Assembly: GCA_015522385.1 (NCBI GenBank)
Contig: WAMJ01000090.1
Coordinates: 1-50,888 of the forward strand
Reading direction: 5' to 3'
DNA from: Candidatus Heimdallarchaeota archaeon
GTDB lineage: Archaea > Asgardarchaeota > Heimdallarchaeia > Heimdallarchaeales > Kariarchaeaceae
DNA length: 50,888 bases
Positions 8,767-17,390 of this stretch are shown in pieces. The notes under the pieces were generated by a model. That model was not told the origin of the DNA. It saw only the letters and a program-made list of their open reading frames with translations, and searched no databases. Position numbers and translations under genes: made by a program. Position 1 is the first letter of the stretch. Each line of letters begins with the position of its first letter.

Positions 8767-9056
8767 GTGGTCTCACCTCCAACTGTTACCTCTTCGAGCT
8801 TGTGGACGGAGAGAACAAAGTCTGGACAGGCGTAGAGGCACTGCTTGCATGCTGTGCAGTTTCCATTTTCGATGGGGAAGAAGTAGCCCCTTTGGGTCTT
8901 CTCCCTGCTCATCTCCAATGCTTGGTACGGACAGACCGAGACGCATATTCTGCATCCTTTGCATCTGTCTCTGTCCACCACAAATACCCGGTTCGATCGT
9001 TTTCCTACCAAGTAGGCATCGAAACGCTCGTTCCGGGATACTTCGTGTTCAGTCAT
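8763..9056 (-). CDS. korD: 2-oxoacid:ferredoxin oxidoreductase, delta subunit (two 4Fe-4S ferredoxin)
   Basis: This is a 97-residue polyferredoxin with two classical motifs, CKGCRICVSVCP and CTACKQCLYACP, each holding four cysteines, so two [4Fe-4S] clusters are expected. It is the first gene of the korDABC operon. A TTTATC TATA-like box at 9081-9086 (minus strand) stands about 30 nt before the ATG, so the operon mRNA probably has almost no leader. The subunit relays electrons from the TPP site to soluble ferredoxin. Confidence 0.92.
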   Translation of the reverse strand: MTEHEVSRNERFDAYLVGKRSNRVFVVDRDRCKGCRICVSVCPYQALEMSREKTQRGYFFPIENGNCTACKQCLYACPDFVLSVHKLEEVTVGGETT

Positions 9057-9206
9057 GAACGGTTTGTGACATGCGATGTAGATAAATATTCTCTGTAGAA
9101 ATTAAGAGAATGACTAATGTATTTCCCATTATCGGAAAAACCGATAGAAACTTCCTATTGTCCAGACCTGCTTGAATGACTCTCCCAGCTCTGGACTTGT
9201 ATGAAA

Positions 9207-10334
9207 CTAGAGATTGCCTCTCTCTGCCTGCTCTCGTTCAATGCTCTCAAAAAGTGCTTGGAAGTTCCCCTTCCCAAATCCGTTAGATCCCCGACGCTGG
9301 ATGACCTCGAAGAAGAACGTGGGGCGATCCTGTATCGGTTTGGTGAAGAGCTGTAGCAGGTACCCTTTCTCATCTCTATCAATGAGGATGCCGAGCTCTG
9401 CGAGGATGTCGATGTCCTCCTTGATCTCGCCCACCCTCTCCTTGATATTGTCGTAGTAGGTCTTAGGCACACCGATAAATTCGACCCCCCTATCCCTCAT
9501 CTCCGTAACTGTCTTGACGATGTCGTTAGTGGAGAGCGCTACGTGCTGAACTCCAGCTCCGTGATAGTAGTTGATGTATTCCTCGATCTGGGACATCCTC
9601 AGTCCAGCTGCAGGTTCGTTTATGGGCATTTTCACTCGGTTGTTGTAGCTCCTCACGACCTTTGACTTAAGGGCAGAGTACTGGGTGGCGATATCGTCCT
9701 CCGAGAACTCTATGAACTTACCGAAGCCGAAGACTTCGTGGTAGAACTGCACGGTCTTGTCCATCTGGTTCCAGTTAACGTTACCCACGATGTGATCGAT
9801 GCGGACGACTCCTTTCTCGGGTGTGTCCAGCACCCCCTTGTAGGGTTTGTAACCTGGCATGTATATTCCATCATAGGTGTCTCGCTCGATGAATTTATGT
9901 GTGACATCGCCGTAGGTCTCGATCTCTGCAAAACGGAGAGTGCCGTACTCATCCTTCAATTCAGTTATGGGAGTAACAGGTTTCGCCCCCCTCTCAAGAG
10001 CATTGTTCCACGCCTGTTCGACATCTTTTACCCTAAGCCCAATGGTCTTTGCCCCATCCCCATGCATGGCTTGGTGGGCAGACATCTCCGATGAGCCACT
10101 GTAGGGTGATGAGAGGATGATCTTTGCATTTCCCTGTTGCATCACATAGGAGGCGAACTTCCTGTTGCCAGTCTTCAGAGATGACCAAGCTACTGGACGG
10201 AAGCCAAGGGCGTGCTGGTAGTAGTAGGCACTCTGATAGGCATTTCCTACCCAGAACTCCACAGCGTCGAAGTCCTCGACAGTGAGGATATCTTTGGCCT
10301 CCTCAATCGTTCTGTCTCTCTCTAGTTCTTGCAT
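9207..10334 (-). CDS. hpd: 4-hydroxyphenylpyruvate dioxygenase
   Basis: This non-haem Fe(II) dioxygenase converts 4-hydroxyphenylpyruvate and O2 to homogentisate and CO2. The 375-residue protein has the two-domain vicinal-oxygen-chelate architecture. Iron ligands can be placed at His181 (RIDHIVGNV), His264 (GVQHVALST) and Glu343 (FFFEVIQRRG). The C-terminal gating helix NGFGKGNFQALFESIE, followed by RGNL, is diagnostic for true HPPD rather than hydroxymandelate synthase. TTAAATAAC at 10358-10366 provides a TATA box about 32 nt before the ATG. It has its own promoter and is divergent from the membrane protein gene at 10437. Together with hmgA it gives the aerobic ring-cleavage branch of tyrosine degradation. 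Confidence 0.95.
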   Translation of the reverse strand: MQELERDRTIEEAKDILTVEDFDAVEFWVGNAYQSAYYYQHALGFRPVAWSSLKTGNRKFASYVMQQGNAKIILSSPYSGSSEMSAHQAMHGDGAKTIGLRVKDVEQAWNNALERGAKPVTPITELKDEYGTLRFAEIETYGDVTHKFIERDTYDGIYMPGYKPYKGVLDTPEKGVVRIDHIVGNVNWNQMDKTVQFYHEVFGFGKFIEFSEDDIATQYSALKSKVVRSYNNRVKMPINEPAAGLRMSQIEEYINYYHGAGVQHVALSTNDIVKTVTEMRDRGVEFIGVPKTYYDNIKERVGEIKEDIDILAELGILIDRDEKGYLLQLFTKPIQDRPTFFFEVIQRRGSNGFGKGNFQALFESIEREQAERGNL

Positions 10335-10436
10335 CTTACTCCATCCTTCGGTGCGAAGTTATTTAATCTTCTGACGATTGTTAGCCAAATGTAACCCTTC
10401 CAAAAGACCATTATATTGCCCCGATTGCATAAAATT

Positions 10437-11129
10437 ATGAGCAATGCAGATCTGACAAAGGGCATCAGGTATCTAATCATAGGATCGATCCTACAGTTCG
10501 TTGCTGTGCTAATTCTCGACGCCTTCTTCCTTGAGGTCACTGCCCGGAATGTGTATAGGTACGACATCAACTTCACCCCATTGAGCGATCTAAGCTTCAC
10601 CTTGACAGTGGCTGCAGCAGTCTTGCTGTTCGCGGAGCTGTACTTCCTATTCTCCTTCTTCAGGATGGTTCTCCCGAGGTTCTCCCGTCCTAAGGTAATG
10701 CGAAATATCATTTACGCCTTCCTGTTACTCACCACAATCTCCCGGGTTTACGTGCTTCTAATCCTGCTGCTCAATGTCAGGATCTTCATCAGCCTGACCT
10801 CGATCTTCCAGTTACTATCCTCGTTGGCGTTCACGGCCTATTTCATCCCCGGTCTCAGTTCATTGCTCTTTGGGTATATATTCTACGAGATTGGGAAGGA
10901 GAGATTCTCCTACGGATCTGGACAGTTCCTCAGGGCGTTCGGGATGCTCGATATTGCTCTCTCAATCCCCATCCTTTTTGTGAGCCTTTTTGACATAGCC
11001 AACCTCAGCTCGTGGAATGCAGTGCATTACTTGTACTACTGGAAGGTCAAGTTTTTCCCTCTTGTTGCAATCTGGGTTCTTGACCAGTGGAATTCAGAAG
11101 TTAGGAAGCAAGAATCAATTTCAGATTAG
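10437..11129 (+). CDS. Polytopic membrane protein of unknown function
   Basis: The 230-residue protein has about six hydrophobic segments (near residues 10-30, 48-70, 88-110, 118-140, 160-180 and 195-215 by eye) and little extramembrane sequence. I do not recognise a family. The ATG at 10437 is chosen because TTATATTG at 10411 lies 26 nt upstream; the frame extends a few codons further but the earlier start would lie inside the promoter. It is followed after 37 nt by an archaeosortase-like gene in the same direction that has its own TATA box. A shared role in surface-protein processing is possible but is inferred only from position. Confidence 0.75.
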   Translation: MSNADLTKGIRYLIIGSILQFVAVLILDAFFLEVTARNVYRYDINFTPLSDLSFTLTVAAAVLLFAELYFLFSFFRMVLPRFSRPKVMRNIIYAFLLLTTISRVYVLLILLLNVRIFISLTSIFQLLSSLAFTAYFIPGLSSLLFGYIFYEIGKERFSYGSGQFLRAFGMLDIALSIPILFVSLFDIANLSSWNAVHYLYYWKVKFFPLVAIWVLDQWNSEVRKQESISD

Positions 11130-11166
11130 CAAACTTTTATATCGTATTCCACTTAAGTAAAATCAT

Positions 11167-11898
11167 ATGTTAATTTTCTCTAAGGAGTTAATACCAACTG
11201 AGGACAATCCCCATCCTCTTTTGAAACTAACGGGGTCGGAGCGCGACAAGTTTGCTATTCAGTCGTTTGCCTTCACACTACTGACTATTGTCGTCCTCTA
11301 CGTAATCCCCAATCTCTACTGGCTAGAGGTTCTGACCACAAATACTAGTCTGTTCTTCCTCGAGACATTCAACTTCAGACCGAGGTATTTTGTCTACGAG
11401 GACAGCCTTGATGCTCTCCCTGCATTTGATCTGCTGATGTACACTGCTGGGGACTCGATACGAGCAACCTATCCCTCGATTTCCATTGAGACAGGAGCAG
11501 TTCCCAACCACTACCTGATTGTCAAGGCGTGCACTGGTATGCAGGCAGGAGCTTTGCTTCTGGGTCTCATCTGGTCAACTCCTTCGAAGACAGGAGATCA
11601 GATTAGGGCTTCATACCTCATCCTCATTGCCCTCTTTCTCGGAAACACACTGAGGATCGCCTCGATGATCGCCATCACCACTATCCTCACTGTGGACTTC
11701 AATCTACCCTACGACCCGTCATGGGACTACGCTCACAACATTATGGGGAGACCACTTGGGTTCTTCGGAACCATAGGCTTCGTCGCCATAATTGAGAAGA
11801 GCGGGGTCAAGTTGTTAGATACCATCACCGTCTGGATAGACTCCCTGATGTACAACATAAATAGGGTGTTTGATAAGATTTTTCCCAAGAAAAAGTAG
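11167..11898 (+). CDS. Archaeosortase/exosortase-like membrane transpeptidase
   Basis: Exo- and archaeosortases are multi-pass membrane cysteine enzymes that cut C-terminal sorting signals of surface proteins and join the protein to a lipid. This 243-residue protein shows the expected triad in the expected order. Cys122 sits in IVKACTGMQAGALLLG, Arg163 in GNTLRIASM and His190 in WDYAHNIMG, between hydrophobic helices. The first helix is near residues 30-50. The ATG at 11167 follows TTTTATAT (11136) by about 30 nt. A candidate substrate with a PAP-hydrophobic-basic tail is encoded at 4708-6093. I cannot assign a numbered archaeosortase subfamily. Confidence 0.85.
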   Translation: MLIFSKELIPTEDNPHPLLKLTGSERDKFAIQSFAFTLLTIVVLYVIPNLYWLEVLTTNTSLFFLETFNFRPRYFVYEDSLDALPAFDLLMYTAGDSIRATYPSISIETGAVPNHYLIVKACTGMQAGALLLGLIWSTPSKTGDQIRASYLILIALFLGNTLRIASMIAITTILTVDFNLPYDPSWDYAHNIMGRPLGFFGTIGFVAIIEKSGVKLLDTITVWIDSLMYNINRVFDKIFPKKK

Positions 11899-11940
11899 GT
11901 TTCTAAACTCCTGATCCTGTACTGCTAAGTTTTCATATCT

Positions 11941-12966
11941 TCATGCCTTGTTATCAGCCACACCGTTGGCCAACTTGATCTGGGAATAATCCCCAACCCT
12001 GAGGTTATAGTTCACCAGTCCCTCAAGTGAGCACTTGCTTCCAATTACCGAGTTCGAGATCTTGCAGTTCACTATATTAGACTCATCCAATACCACGGTC
12101 TCTGAGATGATTGAGTCCTCGAGGATGCAGTTATCGCCGAGGGTAGCGTAGGGGCCGATGATCGAGTTCTTCACCGTGCAGTTCTTCCCGATGTAGACGG
12201 GCTCGACGATCTGGCAGTTTTCCAGCTCGGAGTTTATAGTGGTTCCCCAGTCGGACATCAGGTGCTTGTTGGAGGATAGGATGTCGTCAGCGTAACCGAA
12301 GTCCTGTCGCCATCCCGAAATAGTAGAGGCCCTGACCTTCTGCCCCTCATTAATGAGGATCTGAATGGCATCTGTGAGCTCATACTCTCCCCTTGCAGAC
12401 GGCTTAAGCTTCCCCATGGCTTGGAAGATCACTGGGGAAAAGACGTAGAAACCAGTGATTACGAGATTTGATGGGGGGTTCTTCGGTTTTTCGACAACCC
12501 CCGTGATGTTGTTTTTATCATCCGTGATGACCACACCAAACCTGCTGGGGTTCTCATGTTCCTCCACGTGCAGAGTGACACTGGGGCGGTATTCCCTATG
12601 CTCGTCAAGGACTTTCCTGAGATCTGCTCCGAAAAGGTTGTCCGCGAGGTAGAGGCAGAAGTCGGAGTTGATGTGCTCCTCTACCAGTTGGAGTGCCGCT
12701 GCCAGTCCCCTCTTACTGTTCAGATGCTGAACCACGTAGGTGATCTTCACCCCGAACTCCTGCCCATCCCCGAAGTAGTCCATGATATTCTGCCTCTGGT
12801 GCCCGACGACGATGATGATATCTGTTATCTCCAGCTTGTCGCGGATGTACTCAAGGCCGTGGAGGAGGATTGGCTTGCCACCCACCGGGAGCATCTGCTT
12901 CGGTCTGTGGGAGGTAAAAGGCTGGAGCCTTGACCCGAATCCTGCGGCTAAAATTACACACTTCAT
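11941..12966 (-). CDS. NDP-sugar pyrophosphorylase (glucose-1-phosphate nucleotidyltransferase type)
   Basis: The enzyme activates sugar-1-phosphates with NTP for glycan or N-acetyl sugar synthesis. The 341-residue protein has an N-terminal nucleotidyltransferase domain beginning MKCVILAAGFGSRLQPFTSH, with the G.G.R and PKQMLPVGGKPI elements. YLADNLFG, GVVEKPKNPPSNL and ITGFYVF follow. From about residue 250 comes a left-handed beta-helix with hexapeptide-like repeats (VYIGKNCTVKNSIIGPYATLG and similar). The exact sugar cannot be read. Its neighbour on the other strand is the archaeosortase gene, so a role in surface glycan supply is possible but unproven. No other glycan genes are in the window. 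Confidence 0.9.
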   Translation of the reverse strand: MKCVILAAGFGSRLQPFTSHRPKQMLPVGGKPILLHGLEYIRDKLEITDIIIVVGHQRQNIMDYFGDGQEFGVKITYVVQHLNSKRGLAAALQLVEEHINSDFCLYLADNLFGADLRKVLDEHREYRPSVTLHVEEHENPSRFGVVITDDKNNITGVVEKPKNPPSNLVITGFYVFSPVIFQAMGKLKPSARGEYELTDAIQILINEGQKVRASTISGWRQDFGYADDILSSNKHLMSDWGTTINSELENCQIVEPVYIGKNCTVKNSIIGPYATLGDNCILEDSIISETVVLDESNIVNCKISNSVIGSKCSLEGLVNYNLRVGDYSQIKLANGVADNKA

Positions 12967-13023
12967 TGAGCTTCAGATACGTGTTGAATTCCTTATTCAA
13001 AAAATTTGGGAAGCGGTGCGAAA

Positions 13024-14472
13024 CTATGAGACGATAATGGGACCGTCTGAGGACTTAATCTCTTTGGTAACCTTGGCAATGATCTCTTCGATTCTATCAG
13101 CAGTTCCCTGCGCGTAGAAGCCGAGTCTAACCATCTCCGAGGGCTCCTCATCCCTGATGACATCGACTTCCGAGCCATCCTCGTTGGGGAGGTAGATATC
13201 GATACCAAGATCTACTGCTCTGAATCTTCCTTTGAAGATCAGATCGACGGGGCTAACAATCCGGACACGAGAGCCGATGAGCTCACCGTCACCTCCATAG
13301 TACTTGTAGAAGATCGTCCATGATCCCTCCTTGAGGTAGATGTCGATGTAGTCTCCCTCGAAGAGAACATAGTTGCTCATGTCCTCCTCTGCCCGTCTCT
13401 TGTCGATGTTCAACCGAGTATGGATAACCCCGTCCTCGGAGATATCTGTGATCTTACCCATGCTCTCCTCCATGATTGTACCCACGATCTTCTGCAGGTT
13501 GATCTTCGTGGAGTTGTTGATGGTGTAGTCCTTCTCGAAGACCATCTCGTAGAGCTTATCGCTCATCAGGGGGGCGGTCGCTGCAGTGGCGAAGTATCCA
13601 CCGAACTCCAGGGCATAGCTGGTGGCCATTGAGTAGGATCTCAGGGGATGGAACTTGGGAATGACCGTCTCGAGCGCTCCTCGGACGTCGTCCAGCATAA
13701 TTTTTGTGGCAAAGTTGAAGCTGATCTCCACAATGGTATCACCGGAAGAGACCTGCTTGGTGTCCGCCTCCTTCTTCTCTGCTAGGATGCTCTGCCACTT
13801 CTCAAGGAGCAATACGACCTCAGCCGCGATGTCCTCCTCTGGGGCCTCGGCTGCACTCGTGCGCATGATAATACCGAAGCTCTCAGGCTTGACCCTCTTC
13901 CCAATGTCGTGGAGTGTCTCGCGTTGCGGACCATTGATCTTCCTAGATACCCTGACGAAGTTGGAGTCCTTGGACTTCTCAAGAATGACGTAGTCCCCAC
14001 TGAGATTTATCTGCTCCGAGCAGACGGGAAGCTTGTCCGGCTCTGACGGGAGCTCCTTGACCTGCACGATAAGGGTGTTTCCCTCTCTGTAGTTCTTATC
14101 TCGCAGACCAAAGAGGATACCCTTGGTCTCTCCGAGATCCAAGAAGACAAGGTTCTTTCTGGTAACTCGCTCGATCGTCGCAAGGTAGATGGAATCTTTC
14201 TGCACGGACATTCTGTGCACAACCACATATGGGAGCTTCTTCACGAGTGCGTTCTCGACCACTTTGACCATGTTCTTGTCCCCTTGAAGTTGCACTCCAA
14301 CCCTTTGGTCAAGATCTGAGATGTTGACATCGTGGATTTCAATGTTTTGTTTGACCCCCAGGAGCCTCTGAATGTCCTTTGATGGCGATGATAGGTTTAG
14401 ACCGTCGATCTCTTCGAGAAGCAGCTTTGCCAAGGCCACATCGTAGATCGATTCAATCCGAATGGTACTCAT
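13024..14472 (-). CDS. fau-1: RNA-binding protein FAU-1 (RNase E/G-like)
   Basis: FAU-1 is an archaeal RNA-binding protein, reported to bind AU-rich RNA and act in rRNA maturation. The 482-residue protein has an S1-like barrel (YLATIERVTRKNLVFLDLG), an RNase E/G-like segment (FGIIMRTSAAEAPEEDI followed by LLLEKWQSI) and a C-terminal DUF402-type domain (GDGELIGSRVRIVSPVDLI, then VDLGIDIYLPNEDG). The frame extends 63 codons upstream, but those residues look unrelated. TTAAATGA at 14495-14502 lies 30 nt before the ATG at 14472, so that start is chosen. It is divergent from hef across 139 nt that hold both promoters. Confidence 0.87.
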   Translation of the reverse strand: MSTIRIESIYDVALAKLLLEEIDGLNLSSPSKDIQRLLGVKQNIEIHDVNISDLDQRVGVQLQGDKNMVKVVENALVKKLPYVVVHRMSVQKDSIYLATIERVTRKNLVFLDLGETKGILFGLRDKNYREGNTLIVQVKELPSEPDKLPVCSEQINLSGDYVILEKSKDSNFVRVSRKINGPQRETLHDIGKRVKPESFGIIMRTSAAEAPEEDIAAEVVLLLEKWQSILAEKKEADTKQVSSGDTIVEISFNFATKIMLDDVRGALETVIPKFHPLRSYSMATSYALEFGGYFATAATAPLMSDKLYEMVFEKDYTINNSTKINLQKIVGTIMEESMGKITDISEDGVIHTRLNIDKRRAEEDMSNYVLFEGDYIDIYLKEGSWTIFYKYYGGDGELIGSRVRIVSPVDLIFKGRFRAVDLGIDIYLPNEDGSEVDVIRDEEPSEMVRLGFYAQGTADRIEEIIAKVTKEIKSSDGPIIVS

Positions 14473-14611
14473 TACATATAGACAAAAAATGCAGTCATTT
14501 AATTCCTTATTCATTCTACCCGGAGGAAATACACGGGATTCAGAAGTGATTTTCAAATGAAATGAACAGACTAAATCCTTTAATCTGTGTGGAGGTAGGG
14601 ATATTTGAGCC

Positions 14612-16999
14612 ATGAGCGAGAGCGATACGTATATCTCTGCCCCACTGATTAAACCCGACACCGTCTTCCAGCGTCTCTACCAGATGGTTCTGGCGGGTAT
14701 AGCTATTCAGGAGAACACGTTGATTGTCCTCCCCACTGGTTTGGGAAAGACGGTCGTTGTGATCCTTGCTGGTGCATTTTTCCTCAACAAGTATCCTGGT
14801 TCCAAGATCATTTTTACTGCACCGACCCGGCCACTCGTCGATCAGCACGTCCAGTCGCTCAAGTTCATGCTCGACATTCCCGAGTGGGAGATCACACAGC
14901 TCAGCGGGAGCATCGCAGCCACCAAGCGGGCAGAAGTCTGGAGGAGGAACAGGGTTATCGTCGCTACGCCACAGGTCGTGAGGAATGACATCATCAATGG
15001 TACCCTTGACCTTAGACAGGTGTCATTCCTCTGCATAGATGAGTGCCACCGGATGGTCGGGAATGATGCCACTGTCCTTGTTGGTGAGCAGTACCGCAAG
15101 CAGAACCCAGAGGGGAGGTTAGTGGGTATAACCGCTTCTCCGGGTAGGAGTGAGAAGATGATGGAGATCATCGATAACCTCGGGGCCAAACGGGTGGAAT
15201 ACAGGGACGAATCAGACCCCGATGTCCGACCATATGTCTTCGCCCGGAGTGAGGAGGTGGTCAATGTCGAGCTCCCCGAGTCCTTTAAGGAGATCCTCCT
15301 AGGTCTCGAGAGCATGCTTGACGACGACCTGAAGACCCTGAAGCAAGGGGGTATACTGACCACCTCGCAGAGGTCAAAGGTCAGGCGCACCGAGCTAATC
15401 AGAACCATGAATGAGATCAGCAAGAAGAAGGAGGAGTTTGAGAACCTCGACGAGTTTTTCAAGGTGATGAACGCTAACTCGGATGCCCTCAGGCTATCGC
15501 ATGCCCTCGAACAGTTGGAGACACAGGGGATACCCAGTCTATACGAGTATCTGAGGAAGCAGAAAAACCTCGTGGAGAGGGACGGTAAGAAATCCGTGAT
15601 GCGATTCCTGCGCAGGCGTGGGATGGGGCAGATCTATTCCGCTACCGAGAGCCTGTACGCTTCTGGGATTATCCACCCCAAGCTTGCAGAGCTCAAGAAA
15701 CTTGTCAGCGAGCAATTCACCTACGAGGTATCTTCCAAGATACTGGTTTTCGCCAACTACCGAAACACGGTGAAGATCCTCAGCGACGCCCTCAACGAGA
15801 TCGACGGTGTCTCTGCTCACTGGTTCGTCGGGCAGACTTCCTCGGAAGACGACATCGGCCTGAAACAGAGAGACCAGCTCCGAATCCTCGAGGAGTTCAG
15901 GACGGGCAAGTACAACGTCCTCGTCAGTACGTCAGTCGGGGAAGAGGGTCTTGACATCGCACAGTGCGACCTCGTGGTCTTCTATGACATCGCTGCTTCC
16001 GCTACCCGACTCATCCAGCGGTCTGGGAGGACGGGGAGAAAGAGGGAGGGTCGGGTCATCATGCTCGTAGCCAAAGGTACGAGGGACGAGGGGTACTACT
16101 ACGCATCACGGGCTAATCGCCGAAGACTGAGAAGTGCCATAGACGAGGTGAAAGAGCTTCTATCCGAAGACAAGCCCAGCGTCAAGGACAGGGGTGGACA
16201 GACCTCGCTGGACGACTTCTACGCAAGCGAAGAGGGTTCCGAATCCACTGTAGGCTCGTCCCCTGGCATTGCTCTCGACGAGAAGGAAGCAGTGGCAATA
16301 AGCTCGAACAGTGAGTCCAATCTGGACAAAGCACAGGACGAATCGGTCCCAGTTATCTATGTGGACCACCGAGAGAAGGCTAACTCCATCATCAGGAAAT
16401 TAATGAAGAGGGACGACATCAGGATCAAGGCGCAACAGCTTCCTGTGGCAGACTACATGGTCTCTGACAGAGTAGGTATAGAGAGGAAGTCAACTTCTGA
16501 CTTCACGAGTACGCTCATTCGAGGTGACCTGATTCCGCAGATCATCCAGTTGAAGGAAGCGTTCAGCCACCCCCTCCTAATCATCGAGGGTGACGATATC
16601 TACTCCCTTAATCTGAATGCCAACGCCATCCGTGGAATGATCTGTAGCATCACCGTGGACTTCAGGGTGCCCGTGATCTTCACCAAAGATGAGGCGGACA
16701 CTGCTGAATACCTAGCCTACCTCGCCTACAAGGAACAGATTAAGAAGAAACGGCCGTCGCAGGTGAAGACACTACGTCACCACGACTCCCTTGCAGAAGA
16801 GCAGATCTCACTCATCGCACAGCTCCCGAAGATCAATAGGCAGCGGGCTGAGGACCTACTCAGGAAGTTTGGAACCCCAAGGAATGTGTTCAATCAGACC
16901 CAAGACTCGCTCATGCAGACCCCCCGGATCGGGAAGGTCATCGCCAACAGGATAGACCTCCTCTTAACCACCCCGTACGAGGAGAGCAAAGACGAGTGA
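14612..16999 (+). CDS. hef: Hef helicase-nuclease (archaeal FANCM/XPF orthologue)
   Basis: Hef processes stalled replication forks and branched DNA. The 795-residue protein has both halves. The SF2 helicase carries PTGLGKT (residues 41-47), TAPTRPLVDQH, DECH (142-145), GITASPGR and the C-terminal motif VI (QRSGRTGRKREG). The XPF-type nuclease follows a low-complexity linker and carries VDHREKA and the catalytic ERKSTSDF near residue 625. A helix-hairpin-helix region closes it (AQLPKINRQRAEDLLRKFGT). The length is full. A TATA-like TTTAATC at 14579 lies about 33 nt before the ATG, so the GGAGGT at 14591 is probably upstream of the transcript start and not a ribosome site. It is convergent with the p27-type gene, with one base between the stop codons. 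Confidence 0.95.
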   Translation: MSESDTYISAPLIKPDTVFQRLYQMVLAGIAIQENTLIVLPTGLGKTVVVILAGAFFLNKYPGSKIIFTAPTRPLVDQHVQSLKFMLDIPEWEITQLSGSIAATKRAEVWRRNRVIVATPQVVRNDIINGTLDLRQVSFLCIDECHRMVGNDATVLVGEQYRKQNPEGRLVGITASPGRSEKMMEIIDNLGAKRVEYRDESDPDVRPYVFARSEEVVNVELPESFKEILLGLESMLDDDLKTLKQGGILTTSQRSKVRRTELIRTMNEISKKKEEFENLDEFFKVMNANSDALRLSHALEQLETQGIPSLYEYLRKQKNLVERDGKKSVMRFLRRRGMGQIYSATESLYASGIIHPKLAELKKLVSEQFTYEVSSKILVFANYRNTVKILSDALNEIDGVSAHWFVGQTSSEDDIGLKQRDQLRILEEFRTGKYNVLVSTSVGEEGLDIAQCDLVVFYDIAASATRLIQRSGRTGRKREGRVIMLVAKGTRDEGYYYASRANRRRLRSAIDEVKELLSEDKPSVKDRGGQTSLDDFYASEEGSESTVGSSPGIALDEKEAVAISSNSESNLDKAQDESVPVIYVDHREKANSIIRKLMKRDDIRIKAQQLPVADYMVSDRVGIERKSTSDFTSTLIRGDLIPQIIQLKEAFSHPLLIIEGDDIYSLNLNANAIRGMICSITVDFRVPVIFTKDEADTAEYLAYLAYKEQIKKKRPSQVKTLRHHDSLAEEQISLIAQLPKINRQRAEDLLRKFGTPRNVFNQTQDSLMQTPRIGKVIANRIDLLLTTPYEESKDE

Positions 17000-17000
17000 A

Positions 17001-17324
17001 TCAGGAATCCCGGATCTTCTCTAGTGACCTGATGGTCTCTGAGATCTTGACGATCTTCTCAGGGTCAGTCGTGTCCTCAAGCTCTGCTGCCAACTTGTCG
17101 ATTTTTGCCTGTATGGGTGAGGCACTACTTTTCACCTTCTCAGGACGCTGGATCTCCCCCTCCCGGACGACCCTTCTGTCACAGGAGGTACAGTACAACG
17201 TACCGTCCTTCTTCTGGTACAGCGGACTGATACACTGGGGGCAGGACTCCCTAAGCATGATCGCTCCTTCGAGCAGTAGTTTCGCAGCCCTCTGGAGGGC
17301 ACTTGCCTCTTTGTCCTCAGTCAT
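17001..17324 (-). CDS. Zinc-ribbon protein, Sjogren/scleroderma autoantigen 1 (p27) family
   Basis: The 107-residue protein has an N-terminal helical segment (ALQRAAKLLLEGAIMLRES), then a zinc ribbon of two CxxC knuckles (CPQCISPLYQKKDGTLYCTSC). The C-terminal part is helical (IQAKIDKLAAELEDT). This matches the archaeal members of the family related to human SSSCA1/ZNRD2, whose role is unsettled. The ATG at 17324 is chosen over a GTG 9 nt upstream because a GATAAATC element near 17355 lies about 31 nt before it. It is divergent from ttuA. The family call is good; the function is unknown. Confidence 0.85.
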   Translation of the reverse strand: MTEDKEASALQRAAKLLLEGAIMLRESCPQCISPLYQKKDGTLYCTSCDRRVVREGEIQRPEKVKSSASPIQAKIDKLAAELEDTTDPEKIVKISETIRSLEKIRDS

Positions 17325-17390
17325 TATTTCCACATCGTGATCCCTCGGATTTATCAGTTAGGTTTTATTCGCGGAACACTGAGTGGATTT

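Noticed and set aside
14473..14661. 63-residue N-terminal extension of FAU-1
   Set aside because: It overlaps the Hef start on the other strand and both promoters; no similarity to the family.
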